The position numbers were made by a program, and so were the translations under genes. Under the pieces are notes generated by a model. It saw nothing but the letters and a program-made list of their open reading frames with translations, did no database searches and was not told the origin of the DNA. DNA of 64,000 nt from Bradyrhizobium sp. CCBAU 53421 (GTDB lineage: Bacteria; Pseudomonadota; Alphaproteobacteria; Rhizobiales; Xanthobacteraceae): assembly GCF_015291625.1 (NCBI RefSeq), contig NZ_CP030047.1, positions 5,394,001 to 5,458,000 on the forward strand, written 5' to 3'. Within the stretch, counting starts at the first letter, position 1, and each line of letters opens with the position of its first letter. This document shows, piece after piece, positions 7,669-17,736 of the stretch.

Positions 7669-8073
7669 GTGCCGAGCGTTCTCGTGGTCGATGACGACCC
7701 GATGGTGTGTGTTGCCATCGAGGTGTGTTTGCAGCGCCAGGGCTTCGACGTCACCGTCGCCGACGGCGGTGAAGCGGGCATGCGTGCGCTGGAACAGGCG
7801 ACGTTCGACGTCATGCTGGTCGACGTCTTCATGCCGCATATGCGTGGTTTCGAGGCGATCCGCGTCTTCCACGAGCGCGCCCCCGATATTCCCGTCATCG
7901 CGATGTCCGGCTATGCCTTCGCCAATGCCGACCGCGCCCCGGACTTCCTGCGGATGACGATCGAGCTCGGCGCGTCGGCCTGCCTGCGCAAGCCGTTTAC
8001 CCCGCAGGCGCTGATTGCGGCCGTTAACGAATGTCTTGCGAAGTCCGCTCCTTCTGCTCGTCTTTCCAAATAA
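7669..8073 (+). CDS. Single-domain response regulator
   Basis: A 134-residue stand-alone receiver domain. The acidic pocket (Asp8, Asp9), phosphoacceptor Asp52 (FDVMLVDVFMP), conserved Ser80 and Lys108 (CLRKPF) are all present. There is no output domain, so it must act through protein partners or phosphotransfer. It starts with GTG. The hybrid kinase gene begins 19 bases after its stop, so the two are very likely co-transcribed and form one phosphorelay. Confidence 0.9.
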   Translation: MPSVLVVDDDPMVCVAIEVCLQRQGFDVTVADGGEAGMRALEQATFDVMLVDVFMPHMRGFEAIRVFHERAPDIPVIAMSGYAFANADRAPDFLRMTIELGASACLRKPFTPQALIAAVNECLAKSAPSARLSK

Positions 8074-8092
8074 TTGCTCGTACTAATCGTCG

Positions 8093-10330
8093 ATGGCTTC
8101 CCAGCGTCTCATTCTCGGCAGCGGCCTTGCGATCCTCCTCGTCATCAGCGCGGCGTCGATCGGGCTGGACGTCAAGTCGCGCAGCGAGATTGATTCGGTC
8201 GATCACGCACTCGCCGTCCTCAAGCGCATTTCGGACGCGCGTTCGCTGCCGCGCGGCGTCGAGAGCGCGGCGCGCGGCTTCGCGCTGACCGGCGAAGCGT
8301 CCTTTGCCGACGAGTTCCGCGAGCAGAGCAAAGTCCTCACCGCCGCCTTCGACGACTTGATGGCCGCGGTGAAGTCGGCCCCCGACGAAGCGCAGCTGAT
8401 CGCGGGCACCCGAGGACAGGTCGCGCGCGCCATTGCGCTCGGTGACGAACTGATCAGGTTGCGCACGGCGGGCGACACCGCCGGCGCCGCGGCGCTGATC
8501 TCCGCGGGTGAGAGCCGCGCGCTGATGGACAATGTCGGTGGGGCGCTCGACCGCCTGGTTGCCGAAGAGCGCCGCCTGCTCGGGATTCGCACCGAACAAT
8601 CGAAGACCAATGGCCGGCTGCTGCTGGCCATCGACCTCGCCGGCGTCGCCATGATCCTGCTGCTCGCGGTCGCGCTGACGCTGACGGCGCGGCGCGCCAG
8701 CCGCGAACTGCAAGGCGCGCTCAGCGCGACCAAGGCGACCAATCTGTCGCTCGAGGGCAAGGTGGCCGAACGCACCAAGGATCTCGGCGCCGCGCTCGAA
8801 GAGCTGCGCCGTTCCACCTCTGTCATGGAGACCACCTTCCGCAGCATGGCGGAGGCGGTCCTGGTGATCGACGGCAGCGGCACCGTGCTGCTGTCGAATC
8901 CGGCCGCCGAGAAGATGCTGCGCTACAAGCCGGGCATGACGGTCCGGCAGCTGCGCGCCATGAGCAACGTGTTCCAGGCCGACGGCGTCACGCCGATGCA
9001 GGCCGACGACATGCCCTCGGCCAAGGCGCTGCGCGGCGAGGAGTTCGACGGGCTTGAATTCGTCGCCCGGCCGGTGCGCGGCGCGCCGGAGATTCACCTC
9101 GTGGTGTCGGGCCGGCCGCTGCGCGACGGCGACAGCACCATCACCGGCGCGGCGCTGATCTATCACGACATCACCGCCTCGCGCGAAACCGAGCACAAGC
9201 TGCAGCAGGCGCAGAAGCTCGACGCCATCGGCAAGCTGACCGGCGGCGTCGCGCACGACTTCAACAACATGCTGACGGTCATCACCGGCACCACCGAGAC
9301 GCTGGTCGACAGCCTGCGCGGCCAGCCGAAGCTGGCGCAAACCGCCGAGCTGATCGACCGCGCCGCCGAGCGCTGCCGCGAGCTGATCCAGCATCTGCTC
9401 GCGTTCGCGCGGCGCCAGCCGCTGGAGCCGCGCACCGTCGACATCAACGGCACCGTGGTCGACATCGCCAAGCTGCTGCGGCCGACGCTCGGCGAGCAGA
9501 TCGAGATCAGCTCGGTGCTGGCGTCCGACGTCGCCAGCGTCCATATCGATCCGTCGCAACTTGCCAATTCGCTGCTCAACATGGCGATCAATGCGCGCGA
9601 CGCGATGCCGAACGGCGGCAAGCTGCTGTTCGAGACCAGCAACATCGTGCTCGACGATGCCTATGCGGCTGTCAATCCCGACATCACGCCGGGCCGCTAC
9701 GTGCTGCTCGCGGTCAGCGATACCGGCACCGGCATGTCGCACGCAGTGCAGGACAAGGTGTTCGAGCCGTTCTTCACCACCAAGGAGGTCGGCAAGGGCT
9801 CCGGCCTCGGCATGAGCATGGTCTACGGCTTCGTCAAGCAGTCCGGCGGCCACATCAAGATCTACAGCGAGGAAGGCCACGGCACCACGATCAAGCTCTA
9901 TCTGCCCCCTGCCCGCGGCCAGGTCGAGGTCGAGGCGCCTGCGCCGGAGCCGGTGCGGCGCGGCAGCGAGGTCATCCTGGTGGTGGAGGACGACCAGCTG
10001 GTGCGCAACTACGTGGTTACCCAGCTCGGCGCCCTCGGCTACAAGACCATTGCCGTGCCCGACGCCCGCGCGGCGCTGGCGCTGGTCGACAAGGGCGAGA
10101 AGTTCGACCTCCTGTTCACCGACGTCATCATGCCCGGCGGCATGAACGGCCGGCAGCTCGCCGATGAAGTCATCAAGCGGCGGCCCGGTCTCAAGGTGCT
10201 CTACACCTCAGGCTATACCGAGAACGCGATCGTGCATCACGGTCGCCTCGACGAAGGCGTGCTGCTGCTGGCCAAGCCCTATCGCAAGGCTCAGCTCGCC
10301 AGCATGCTGCAGCAGGCGCTCGGCGAGTGA
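8093..10330 (+). CDS. Hybrid sensor histidine kinase with C-terminal receiver
   Basis: The 745-residue protein reads in order: N-terminal membrane segment (about 6-24), a periplasmic CHASE3-like helical sensor (about 30-170), a second membrane segment (about 177-198), coiled coil, PAS domain (about 250-360), HisKA with phosphoacceptor His388 (KLTGGVAHDFNN), HATPase (about 480-605, with NMAINARDAM, DTGTGM and GSGLGMSMVYG) and a receiver (about 625-745) with Asp677 and Lys728. It is an inner-membrane sensor that autophosphorylates and passes phosphate to its own receiver and probably to the single-domain regulator upstream. The signal is unknown. Confidence 0.92.
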   Translation: MASQRLILGSGLAILLVISAASIGLDVKSRSEIDSVDHALAVLKRISDARSLPRGVESAARGFALTGEASFADEFREQSKVLTAAFDDLMAAVKSAPDEAQLIAGTRGQVARAIALGDELIRLRTAGDTAGAAALISAGESRALMDNVGGALDRLVAEERRLLGIRTEQSKTNGRLLLAIDLAGVAMILLLAVALTLTARRASRELQGALSATKATNLSLEGKVAERTKDLGAALEELRRSTSVMETTFRSMAEAVLVIDGSGTVLLSNPAAEKMLRYKPGMTVRQLRAMSNVFQADGVTPMQADDMPSAKALRGEEFDGLEFVARPVRGAPEIHLVVSGRPLRDGDSTITGAALIYHDITASRETEHKLQQAQKLDAIGKLTGGVAHDFNNMLTVITGTTETLVDSLRGQPKLAQTAELIDRAAERCRELIQHLLAFARRQPLEPRTVDINGTVVDIAKLLRPTLGEQIEISSVLASDVASVHIDPSQLANSLLNMAINARDAMPNGGKLLFETSNIVLDDAYAAVNPDITPGRYVLLAVSDTGTGMSHAVQDKVFEPFFTTKEVGKGSGLGMSMVYGFVKQSGGHIKIYSEEGHGTTIKLYLPPARGQVEVEAPAPEPVRRGSEVILVVEDDQLVRNYVVTQLGALGYKTIAVPDARAALALVDKGEKFDLLFTDVIMPGGMNGRQLADEVIKRRPGLKVLYTSGYTENAIVHHGRLDEGVLLLAKPYRKAQLASMLQQALGE

Positions 10331-10359
10331 TGTGACGCGTGCCTGGATGATCCATCAGC

Positions 10360-10470
10360 CCCGTCACCCTGAGGAGCGCGCATCGCGCGCGTCTCGAAGG
10401 GTCGACGGCCATCAGTCGGGCCGATTCATCCTTCGAGGCTCGCTCCGCTCGCGCCTCAGGATGACGGAAC
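10360..10470. repeat. Palindromic intergenic repeat, type 2 (copy 1)
   Basis: An element of about 105 bp bounded by GTCACCCTGAGG on the left and CTCAGGATGACGG on the right, with an inner pair CTCGAAGGGTC / CATCCTTCGAGG. A second copy with the same terminal and inner arms lies at about 22,220-22,325, and a collapsed form at 31,984. This is a typical interspersed palindromic element of Bradyrhizobium-like genomes, with no coding capacity. Confidence 0.75.
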
Positions 10471-10506
10471 GCATTCCAGTGCGATTCTACGCGGAGCGGG
10501 ATAGAG

Positions 10507-11400
10507 CTACCTTGTCGCCAGCGCGACGCCGGCGAGCGTGAACAAGAGCGCCGTGATCTGGGTCGGCCCGAGCGGCTCGTGCAGCGCGACCGCGGAGGCG
10601 ACCACGCCGATGACTGGCACCGCCATGGTGCCGATCGCCGCCACCGAGGCCGGCAGGCGGGCGAGCGCGGCGAACCAGGCGACATAGGCGACGCAGAACT
10701 GGATCAGCGTCGAATAGACCAGCAGCCACCAGCCGACCGTCGTGATGCGATCGAGATGCGTGGTCTCGATCAAGAGGCCGACGATCGCGATTGGCACGCA
10801 GCCGAGCCCGATCTGCCAGGCCGCGGCCGGGATCGGCGGCATCACCAGCGGGTATTTCTTCGCCAGCACCGTGCCGAGCGCGAAGCCGAACGCGCCGCCG
10901 AGCGCCATGATGATGCCCGGCAGCTTCTCCCTGCTCGCGGAAATGCCGTTGCCGCCCATGATCGCGGCAAGGCCCGCGAACGCCATCACCAGCGCGATGG
11001 TCCGCAGCAGCGTCGGCCGCTCGCCGAGCACCGGCCAGGCCAAGAGCGAGGCCCATACCGGCATGGTGTAGGCGATCAGCGCGGTCTCGCTCGCCGGCAG
11101 CCACAGCAGCGCCAGCCCCATCAGCACCATCCAGCCGGAGACGTTGAGCCCCGCATACAGCACGAGGCGCGGCCACAGCCTCGCCTCGACCTGCAGGCTC
11201 TGGGCGCGGAGCAGCGCCAGCACGGCGAGCAGCACCGCGCCGATCACCCCGGTGATGCCGCGCAAGGTCAGCGGCGGCAGCTCGCTGAGCAGGAACTTGG
11301 TGGACGGCCAGTTGAACCCCCAGCCCACCGAGGTGATGGCGAGGAACATCAGGCCGGCGGGCGCAAGGCGCGGCCGCGCGGATGGCTTCTGGTCTGTCAT
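10507..11400 (-). CDS. EamA/DMT-family transporter (copy 2)
   Basis: A 297-residue ten-helix DMT transporter with two EamA repeats. It is a paralogue of the gene ending at 6592: shared blocks include FKLL-like TKFLLSE.PPL, MGLALLWLPASE, WPVLGERPT, KLPGI and TLIQFCVAYVAWFAAL. The ATG (MTDQK) is preferred over a TTG four codons earlier. The substrate is unknown. Both copies point the same way, and the two-component pair between them points the other way. Confidence 0.85.
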   Translation of the reverse strand: MTDQKPSARPRLAPAGLMFLAITSVGWGFNWPSTKFLLSELPPLTLRGITGVIGAVLLAVLALLRAQSLQVEARLWPRLVLYAGLNVSGWMVLMGLALLWLPASETALIAYTMPVWASLLAWPVLGERPTLLRTIALVMAFAGLAAIMGGNGISASREKLPGIIMALGGAFGFALGTVLAKKYPLVMPPIPAAAWQIGLGCVPIAIVGLLIETTHLDRITTVGWWLLVYSTLIQFCVAYVAWFAALARLPASVAAIGTMAVPVIGVVASAVALHEPLGPTQITALLFTLAGVALATR

Positions 11401-11689
11401 GGAACCCGGCAAGGGTGTGGTGAGGATGTGAGTCGGCCGCAGCTTGCCCGCGATTTTGTCGCCCGACCATCACGCCTCTGACATGCCTGATCCGTAGTTT
11501 GCCCGTAGGCCTACGTGAGTCCCCAAAATTCAATCCGGGACGGCGAATAAAAACTTCGCCTGTGAACAGCGGGGCGAAACTCCAATCCACAGGCGATAGG
11601 AATATTTTTGGCTTGGGAATCCCTGAGGACTCACCGATAGTTGGCTCGATCACAGGCGCGGCATCGACCCCTGTTATCCCCCTCCTTCC

Positions 11690-11703
11690 ACCATATTTAG
11701 TGT
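11690..11703. promoter_or_regulatory. Candidate NrdR box upstream of nrdJ
   Basis: ACCATATTTAGTGT resembles the palindromic NrdR site (ACACTATATATAGTGT-like). A weaker ACT-N6-AGT sequence lies 25 bp further at 11,715-11,726. NrdR sites normally come in pairs about 31-32 bp apart, so the spacing here is off. NrdR is the expected repressor of ribonucleotide reductase genes. Confidence 0.35.
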
Positions 11704-11726
11704 TTGATTCAGAAACTCGTACTAGT

Positions 11727-11756
11727 CCTTGACGGGCGTGACGGACATGGCCTAGC
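11727..11756 (+). promoter_or_regulatory. Candidate housekeeping promoter of nrdJ
   Basis: CTTGAC is followed 17 bases later by CCTAGC. The first hexamer fits the usual -35 of this group well, the second is a poor -10. It lies directly downstream of the NrdR-like sequence and would leave a leader of about 460 bases before nrdJ. Confidence 0.35.
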
Positions 11757-12219
11757 TTTCAACCTGTTCGGCGCGAGTGTGTTTGGGTCCCCGCCGGTCG
11801 CTCCCACAAGGGTTCCAAAATGACCACTCCGCCAGGCCTTCGGGCCGCGGGTGAAGGGCTTTTCTGCCCTGATTTTGGGCCGCCGTCAGGGACGACAAAC
11901 GGGCCGAGAAGGACCCGGAAACAGAGGCCGTAACCGGCCCGCGAGAAGCGTTGGCGTGACGTGTCGCGTGAAGCGTTTTGGGGCGTTGAATGCATGACCC
12001 GGAGGACCCGACCAGTCGGGCCCCCTAGGGATTGTGCCGCCGCTGAGCCGGGTCAAACCGGCGCTTGGCGGTTGAGGAGAAAACAGGCCGGATCCACCGG
12101 CTGAGCTGCGGATGACGGGAGGCGTGCCGACACGTTTTCCCAGAGTCCGCGAACAGACAACATTCCGGTAACCTGCGGGGAAACGTGGGACCGGGCAGAA
12201 GAAGAGACGGGGCTCGACC
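11757..12219 (+). other. Long GC-rich leader region of nrdJ
   Basis: No protein gene is supported in this stretch. It holds several short strong hairpins: GGCC-TTCG-GGCC at 11,838, AGGGC-TTTTCT-GCCCT at about 11,857 followed by GATTTT, CCCGAC-CA-GTCGGG near 12,008, and CCGG-bounded loops near 12,050 and 12,090. The region could be a structured 5' UTR with regulatory function. I looked for the cobalamin riboswitch core and did not find it. Confidence 0.4.
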
Positions 12220-15200
12220 ATGCGAATCGAACGACGCAACACCACCAGCGGACAATCTCCCTACGCCGGGATCAATTTCCGCCTGACCACATCAGAGATC
12301 CGCAACCCGGACGGCTCGGTCGTGTTCCGTGCCGAGAACGTCGAGGTTCCGGAGTTCTGGTCGCAGGTCGCCTCCGACGTGCTGGCGCAGAAGTATTTCC
12401 GCAAGGCCGGCGTTGCCGCGCGCCTGAAGAAGGTCGAGGAAGAGACCGTGCCGTCGTGGCTGTGGCGTTCGGTGCCGGACACCGAGGCCCTTAGCGCGCT
12501 GCCCGAGAACGAGCGCATCGTCGGCGAGACCTCGGCCAAGCAGGTGTTCGATCGCCTCGCCGGCTGCTGGACCTATTGGGGCTGGAAGGGCGGCTACTTC
12601 TCGTCAGAGGAAGATGCCCTCGCCTTCTTCGACGAGCTGCGTTTCCAACTGGCAAAACAGATGGTCGCGCCGAACTCGCCGCAGTGGTTCAACACTGGCC
12701 TGCACTGGGCCTACGGCGTCGATGGACCGGGCCAAGGCCACTACTATGTGGATTGGAAGACCGGCAAACTGACAAAATCGAAGTCGGCCTATGAGCATCC
12801 GCAGCCGCATGCCTGCTTCATCCAGGGCGTCGGCGACGACCTCGTCAACGAGGGCGGCATCATGGACCTCTGGGTGCGCGAGGCGCGCCTGTTCAAGTAT
12901 GGCTCCGGCACCGGCTCCAACTTCTCGAGCCTGCGCGGCGAAGGCGAAAAGCTGTCCGGCGGCGGCCGCTCCTCGGGCCTGATGAGCTTCCTCAAGATCG
13001 GCGACCGTGCCGCGGGCGCGATCAAGTCGGGCGGCACCACCCGCCGCGCCGCCAAGATGGTCGTGGTCGATGCCGATCACCCCGATATCGAGACCTATAT
13101 CGACTGGAAGGTGAAGGAGGAGCAGAAGGTCGCCGCTCTTGTCACCGGCTCCAAGATCAACCAGAAGCACCTCAAGGCCGTGATGAAGGCCTGCGTGAAC
13201 TGCGAAGGCTCTGGCGACGACTGCTTCGATCCCGAGAAGAACCCGGCGCTCCGCCGCGAGATCAAGCTGGCGCGCCGCAACCTCGTGCCCGACAACTACA
13301 TCAAGCGCGTCATCCAGTTCGCCAAGCAGGGCTACAAGGACATCCAGTTCGACATCTACGACACCGACTGGGATTCCGAGGCGTACCTCACCGTCTCCGG
13401 CCAGAACTCCAACAACTCGGTGTCGCTGAAGGATGACTTCCTCCGTGCTGTCGAGACCGACGGCGACTGGAATCTGGTCGGCCGCACCACGAAGAAGGTG
13501 ACGAAGACGCTGAAGGCGCGCGACCTCTGGGAGAAGATCGGTTACGCCGCCTGGGCGTCGGCCGATCCCGGCCTGCACTTCAACACCACGATGAACGACT
13601 GGCACACCTGCAAGTCGTCCGGCGACATCCGCGCCTCCAATCCGTGCTCGGAATACATGTTCCTGGACGACACGGCGTGCAATCTCGCCTCCGCCAACCT
13701 GCTCACGTTCTACAGCACGTCAACCAAGCGGTTCGACATCGAGTCCTACGAGCATCTCTGCCGGCTCTGGACCATCGTGCTCGAAATCTCCGTCATGATG
13801 GCCCAATTCCCGTCCAAGGCGATCGCCGAGCTGTCCTACGAATTCCGTACCCTCGGCCTCGGCTTCGCCAATATCGGCGGCCTGCTGATGACCATGGGCC
13901 TGCCGTATGACTCGAAGGAAGGCCGCGCGCTGTGCGGCGCGCTGACCGCCGTGATGACCGGCATCTCCTACAAGACCTCGGCCGAAATGGCGGCCGAGCT
14001 CGGCACCTTCCCCGGCTACAAGAAGAACGCCGCGCACATGCTGCGCGTGATCCGCAACCACCGCCGCGCCGCCCACGGCAACGCCACCGGTTACGAAGCG
14101 CTCTCGGTCAACCCGGTGCCGCTCGATCACGCCTCCTGCCCACAAGCCGACATCGTCGCGCATGCCAAGCTGGCCTGGGACGACGCGCTGGCGCTCGGCG
14201 AGGTCAACGGCTATCGCAATGCCCAGACCACTGTCGTGGCGCCGACCGGCACCATCGGCCTGGTGATGGATTGCGACACCACCGGCATCGAGCCTGATTT
14301 TGCGCTGGTGAAGTTCAAGAAGCTCGCCGGCGGCGGCTACTTCAAGATCATCAACCAGGCGGTGCCGTCCGCGCTGCGCGCGCTCGGCTATCGCGAAAGC
14401 GAGATCGCCGAGATCGAGGCCTACGCTGTCGGCCACGGCTCGCTGTCCAACGCGCCTGGTATCAACGCCTCGACCCTGAAGGCAAAGGGCTTCACCGATG
14501 AAGCCATCGCCAAGGTGGAAAAGGCGCTGCCGACCGCGTTCGACGTCAAGTTCGCCTTCAACAAGTGGACTTTTGGCGAGGACTTCATCCGCGACCAGCT
14601 CGGCATCGGCGCGGAAGCGATCGCTGCCCCCGGCTTCGACCTGCTCCAGGCCGTCGGCTTCACCAAGCGCGAGATCGAAGCCGCCAACGTGCACATCTGC
14701 GGCGCGATGACGGTGGAAGGCGCCCCACACCTGAAGGCGGAACACTACCCGGTGTTCGACTGCGCCAACCCCTGCGGCAAGATCGGCAAGCGTTACCTCT
14801 CGGTCGAGAGCCACATCCGGATGATGGCGGCCTCGCAGCCGTTCATCTCGGGCGCGATCTCCAAGACCATCAACATGCCGAACGACGCCACGGTGGAGGA
14901 CTGCAAGTCCGCCTACCTGTTGTCGTGGAAGCTGGCGCTGAAGGCCAACGCCCTCTACCGCGACGGCTCGAAGCTGTCGCAGCCGCTGAACTCGCAGCTC
15001 ATCGCCGACGACGAGGACGAGGACGACGCGGTGGAGGCGCTCTACGAGAAGCCGATGGCCGCGCGTGCCACCCAGGTCTCGGAGAAGATCGTCGAGAAGC
15101 TGGTCGAGCGCATCGTCGTGATGCGCGAGCGCGAGAAGATGCCCGATCGCCGCAAGGGTTACACCCAGAAGGCGGTCGTCGGCGGCCACAAGGTCTATCT

Positions 15201-15993
15201 GCGCACCGGCGAATATGACGACGGCCGGCTCGGCGAGATCTTCATCGACATGCACAAGGAAGGCGCGGCGCTGCGCTCCTTCATCAACAATTTTGCGATC
15301 GCGGTGTCGCTCGGCCTGCAATACGGCGTGCCGCTGGAAGAGTACGTCGACGCCTTCACCTTCACCCGCTTCGAGCCCGCTGGTCCCGTCCAGGGCAACG
15401 ACTCGATCAAGTACGCGACCTCGATCCTCGACTACGTCTTCCGCGAGCTCGCGGTGAGCTACATGTCGCGCTTCGACCTCGCCCATGTCGATCCGAACGA
15501 AAGTGGCTTCGACGCGCTCGGCAAGGGCGTCGAGGAAGGCAAGGAGCCGGATGACGGCCCCGCCCAGCAGGCGACGAAGTACGTGTCGAAGGGCCTGACC
15601 CGTTCGCGCACCGACAACCTCGTCGTCATGCGCGGCGGCTCGGCGGCGGTCAGCGGCAACGCCGACAACGCGCCCGCCGGCGGCAACCGCGTCACCGCGC
15701 TCGCCTCCCACGGCGCAACCGCCCGCGGCGCCTCCGACACCGTCGAAGGCGCAGTCGCCCTGAAGCAGGAAGTCAGCCACGACCTCTCGCCGACCGAGAA
15801 GCTCGAGGCCCTGAACTGGAGCAAGCCCGGCACCGCCGCAGCCGCCGCCCCGTCGAAAGCGGAGCGCCGCGCCGAAGCCAAGGCCAAGGGCTACGAAGGC
15901 GAGATGTGCTCCGAGTGCGGCAACTTCACGCTGGTGCGGAATGGCACGTGCATGAAGTGCGATACTTGCGGCAGCACGACGGGGTGTTCGTGA
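12220..15993 (+). CDS. nrdJ: Vitamin B12-dependent (class II) ribonucleoside-diphosphate reductase
   Basis: A 1257-residue adenosylcobalamin-dependent reductase that makes deoxyribonucleotides in the cytoplasm with or without oxygen. It has the long proteobacterial layout: N-terminal region, ten-stranded catalytic barrel with the NPCSEYMF motif (about residue 475), [12 protein letters not shown] and [11 protein letters not shown], an insertion containing [12 protein letters not shown], and a C-terminal cysteine cluster ([18 protein letters not shown], then CGSTTGCS) that delivers reducing equivalents or binds zinc. Start ATG MRIERRN. It is followed by a strong terminator and preceded by a long leader with an NrdR-like site. 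Because it is essential for DNA synthesis, B12 supply matters to this organism. Confidence 0.95.
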   Translation: MRIERRNTTSGQSPYAGINFRLTTSEIRNPDGSVVFRAENVEVPEFWSQVASDVLAQKYFRKAGVAARLKKVEEETVPSWLWRSVPDTEALSALPENERIVGETSAKQVFDRLAGCWTYWGWKGGYFSSEEDALAFFDELRFQLAKQMVAPNSPQWFNTGLHWAYGVDGPGQGHYYVDWKTGKLTKSKSAYEHPQPHACFIQGVGDDLVNEGGIMDLWVREARLFKYGSGTGSNFSSLRGEGEKLSGGGRSSGLMSFLKIGDRAAGAIKSGGTTRRAAKMVVVDADHPDIETYIDWKVKEEQKVAALVTGSKINQKHLKAVMKACVNCEGSGDDCFDPEKNPALRREIKLARRNLVPDNYIKRVIQFAKQGYKDIQFDIYDTDWDSEAYLTVSGQNSNNSVSLKDDFLRAVETDGDWNLVGRTTKKVTKTLKARDLWEKIGYAAWASADPGLHFNTTMNDWHTCKSSGDIRASNPCSEYMFLDDTACNLASANLLTFYSTSTKRFDIESYEHLCRLWTIVLEISVMMAQFPSKAIAELSYEFRTLGLGFANIGGLLMTMGLPYDSKEGRALCGALTAVMTGISYKTSAEMAAELGTFPGYKKNAAHMLRVIRNHRRAAHGNATGYEALSVNPVPLDHASCPQADIVAHAKLAWDDALALGEVNGYRNAQTTVVAPTGTIGLVMDCDTTGIEPDFALVKFKKLAGGGYFKIINQAVPSALRALGYRESEIAEIEAYAVGHGSLSNAPGINASTLKAKGFTDEAIAKVEKALPTAFDVKFAFNKWTFGEDFIRDQLGIGAEAIAAPGFDLLQAVGFTKREIEAANVHICGAMTVEGAPHLKAEHYPVFDCANPCGKIGKRYLSVESHIRMMAASQPFISGAISKTINMPNDATVEDCKSAYLLSWKLALKANALYRDGSKLSQPLNSQLIADDEDEDDAVEALYEKPMAARATQVSEKIVEKLVERIVVMREREKMPDRRKGYTQKAVVGGHKVYLRTGEYDDGRLGEIFIDMHKEGAALRSFINNFAIAVSLGLQYGVPLEEYVDAFTFTRFEPAGPVQGNDSIKYATSILDYVFRELAVSYMSRFDLAHVDPNESGFDALGKGVEEGKEPDDGPAQQATKYVSKGLTRSRTDNLVVMRGGSAAVSGNADNAPAGGNRVTALASHGATARGASDTVEGAVALKQEVSHDLSPTEKLEALNWSKPGTAAAAAPSKAERRAEAKAKGYEGEMCSECGNFTLVRNGTCMKCDTCGSTTGCS

Positions 15994-16041
15994 GGGCTCA
16001 CAAACTCCGCTGAAAGCGGACCTTCACTGGGTCTTGAGAGG

Positions 16042-16070
16042 GGCGGCCGAAACGGCCGCCTTTTTCTTTT
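16042..16070 (+). terminator. Rho-independent terminator of nrdJ
   Basis: GGCGGCCG and CGGCCGCC form a perfect 8-bp stem around AAA, followed by TTTTTCTTTT. It lies about 50 bases after the nrdJ stop. Confidence 0.92.
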
Positions 16071-16179
16071 GGATTTTCGGCAGAGTATTGCCAACGCCAC
16101 GTTTGCGGCCGTCGGCTGGAAACTCGCAATCACCCGGTCGATGGCTGCGCAGCGTCGATCCCGCTTTCCACCATCTTGC

Positions 16180-16368
16180 TCAAAGCTTGGCCTCGGCCAG
16201 AGCCGTCACGAAGCCGAGAATGAGAACCGACGCAACGAGCTCGGGCTCGCCGGCGAAGCCGAACACGACAACTGTTGCCGCAATCACCGCAGCGAGGCCC
16301 GCAATCGCAAAGCCGACGCCGGCTATCAAATGAACGAGAGCGGACAGGGACGTGAGCATCTTCTGCAT
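16180..16368 (-). CDS. Small membrane protein, hypothetical (62 aa)
   Basis: The frame beginning MQKMLTSLSALVHL encodes two hydrophobic helices (about residues 5-34 and 42-58) joined by FGFAGEPE. A purine-rich CAGGGCA sits before the ATG. Codon use matches the neighbours and the hydrophobic pattern is coherent, so it is probably real, but no family is recognised. It lies alone between nrdJ and an AraC regulator, transcribed toward the nrdJ terminator. Confidence 0.5.
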   Translation of the reverse strand: MQKMLTSLSALVHLIAGVGFAIAGLAAVIAATVVVFGFAGEPELVASVLILGFVTALAEAKL

Positions 16369-16600
16369 CAGTGCCCTGCCAATTCGAAACCAGGCAGCAT
16401 CATCGGTTTGCGATCCTGTCACGGCAGTCGCCCGGTTCCCTCGGGTTCCGGTCAGCCATGGGTCATAGCGATGTCTGATGAGCAAGACTTGGACAGACGC
16501 GACCATCACGTCGGACTACGGCGACATCGCCTGATGCTTCGAACCGATTGCGGATTGCGTGCACATATCAGGATGACCTGCCGCAATTGGAGATTGATGG

Positions 16601-17587
16601 ATGACCTCGACGCGAGCGGAGTGCGATCCCATTCGATTCTCCACCTCCGATTGGGCCGAGCGGGACCGCTTTGCGATGTTACGGGAGCTATGCGGACGCG
16701 AGATCATGAAACTCGACCCATTTCCGCTGACCGACGGTCCATTTCATCTCGCAACGACGATGCGTGCGTTTCCAGGACTTGGAACCGGATCCTGGACGGT
16801 TACCAACTTGCAGGTGACCAGAACGCGCCAACGCCTTGTTGACGGAGGCTCCGACGATCTCCTGATGTTGCTCGTCAGCGGTGGCGTTCAGATCGTGTCG
16901 CAGCGTGGCCGGGAACGGACGCTGCGCGCCGGTGATGCTTGCCTGATGTCGATGGCCGAGACCGCCACGATGAGCTATCCTTCGCCATCGCAGCTGACCA
17001 GCCTCCGGCTACCGCGGCGGATGCTGGCACCACTGGTCTCCAACCTTGATAACGCGGTGATGCGTCCCCTACCGCACGACACCGACGCGCTGCGGCTGCT
17101 CACTCGCTACATGGGACTGAACGGCGGCTTTGAACTCGCCACACCGGAGCTGCGGCACGTCGTCATCAATCATGTGTACGACCTGGTGGCGCTTGTCATC
17201 GGCACGAACGGCGAAGCGGCAGCGCAGGCTAGTGGCCGTGGGGTCCGCGCAGCGCGGCTCACGGCGGTCAAGGCCGACATCATCCAAAATCTCGATCGCC
17301 ACGATCTGACGATTGGCATCATCGCCGCGCGCCAGGGCCTCACGCCACGCCACGCGCAGCGGTTACTCGAAACCGAAGGCATCACCTTCTCCGAGTTCGT
17401 GCTGCGTCAACGCCTGATCCGGGCCTATCGGTTGCTCGCCGATCCGCGCTTCCTCGACCGCAGCATCAGCACGGTCGCGTATGAGGTCGGATTCGGCGAC
17501 CTGTCTTACTTCAACCGGACATTCCGCAGGCTCTACGGTGCAACGCCATCCGACGTGCGCGCCGCCATGCGAAGGGAGAGCCGTTAG
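16601..17587 (+). CDS. AraC-family transcriptional regulator
   Basis: A 328-residue regulator with an N-terminal ligand-sensing domain of the AraC-binding-like type (about 30-200; GSWTVTNLQVTRTRQRLV, LLVSGGVQIVSQRGRERTLRAGDACL) and a C-terminal AraC double helix-turn-helix (about 225-325; RHDLTIGIIAARQGLTPRHAQRL, ISTVAYEVGFGDLSYFNRTFRR). GGAG lies eight bases before the ATG. No catabolic gene is adjacent, so the target is unknown. Confidence 0.85.
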   Translation: MTSTRAECDPIRFSTSDWAERDRFAMLRELCGREIMKLDPFPLTDGPFHLATTMRAFPGLGTGSWTVTNLQVTRTRQRLVDGGSDDLLMLLVSGGVQIVSQRGRERTLRAGDACLMSMAETATMSYPSPSQLTSLRLPRRMLAPLVSNLDNAVMRPLPHDTDALRLLTRYMGLNGGFELATPELRHVVINHVYDLVALVIGTNGEAAAQASGRGVRAARLTAVKADIIQNLDRHDLTIGIIAARQGLTPRHAQRLLETEGITFSEFVLRQRLIRAYRLLADPRFLDRSISTVAYEVGFGDLSYFNRTFRRLYGATPSDVRAAMRRESR

Positions 17588-17589
17588 CA

Positions 17590-17735
17590 AGCGTCGGTCG
17601 GAGTAGCCCACCGGGTCTGCGCGAAGCGCGGCCCGATGACGGGCTCCGGCGTAATCCGCCACATCGCTAGCAATGCTCGCGGTGGTTACGCATCGCTAAG
17701 CCGCGCTACACAACTGACGACGCGGCGTAGCTCGG
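17590..17735. repeat. Intergenic repeats of the GGTTACGC..CGCTAA type
   Basis: Two adjacent degenerate palindromic stretches: one around GCCCACCGGGTC ... GACGGGCTCCGGCGTAATCCGCC, the other around GCGGTGGTTACGCATCGCTAAGCCGCGCTAC. The second belongs to the same family as elements at 19,072, 25,495 and 30,651. They fill the gap between the AraC gene and panD. Confidence 0.6.
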
Positions 17736-17736
17736 C

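Noticed and set aside
8024..9880. A 618-codon open frame on the minus strand opposite the hybrid kinase
   Set aside because: It lies antisense to a gene with intact kinase, PAS and receiver motifs. The long frame results from high GC3; its translation is rich in His, Arg, Asp and Gly with no domain.
11757..12219. Cobalamin riboswitch in the nrdJ leader
   Set aside because: Neither the B12-box-like CAGG..ACCTGCC core nor the upstream GGTG..AA..CC element could be found, only a lone AACCTGCGG near 12,170.
13720..15780. A 686-codon minus-strand frame opposite nrdJ
   Set aside because: Same GC-driven shadow; nrdJ is unambiguous on the plus strand.
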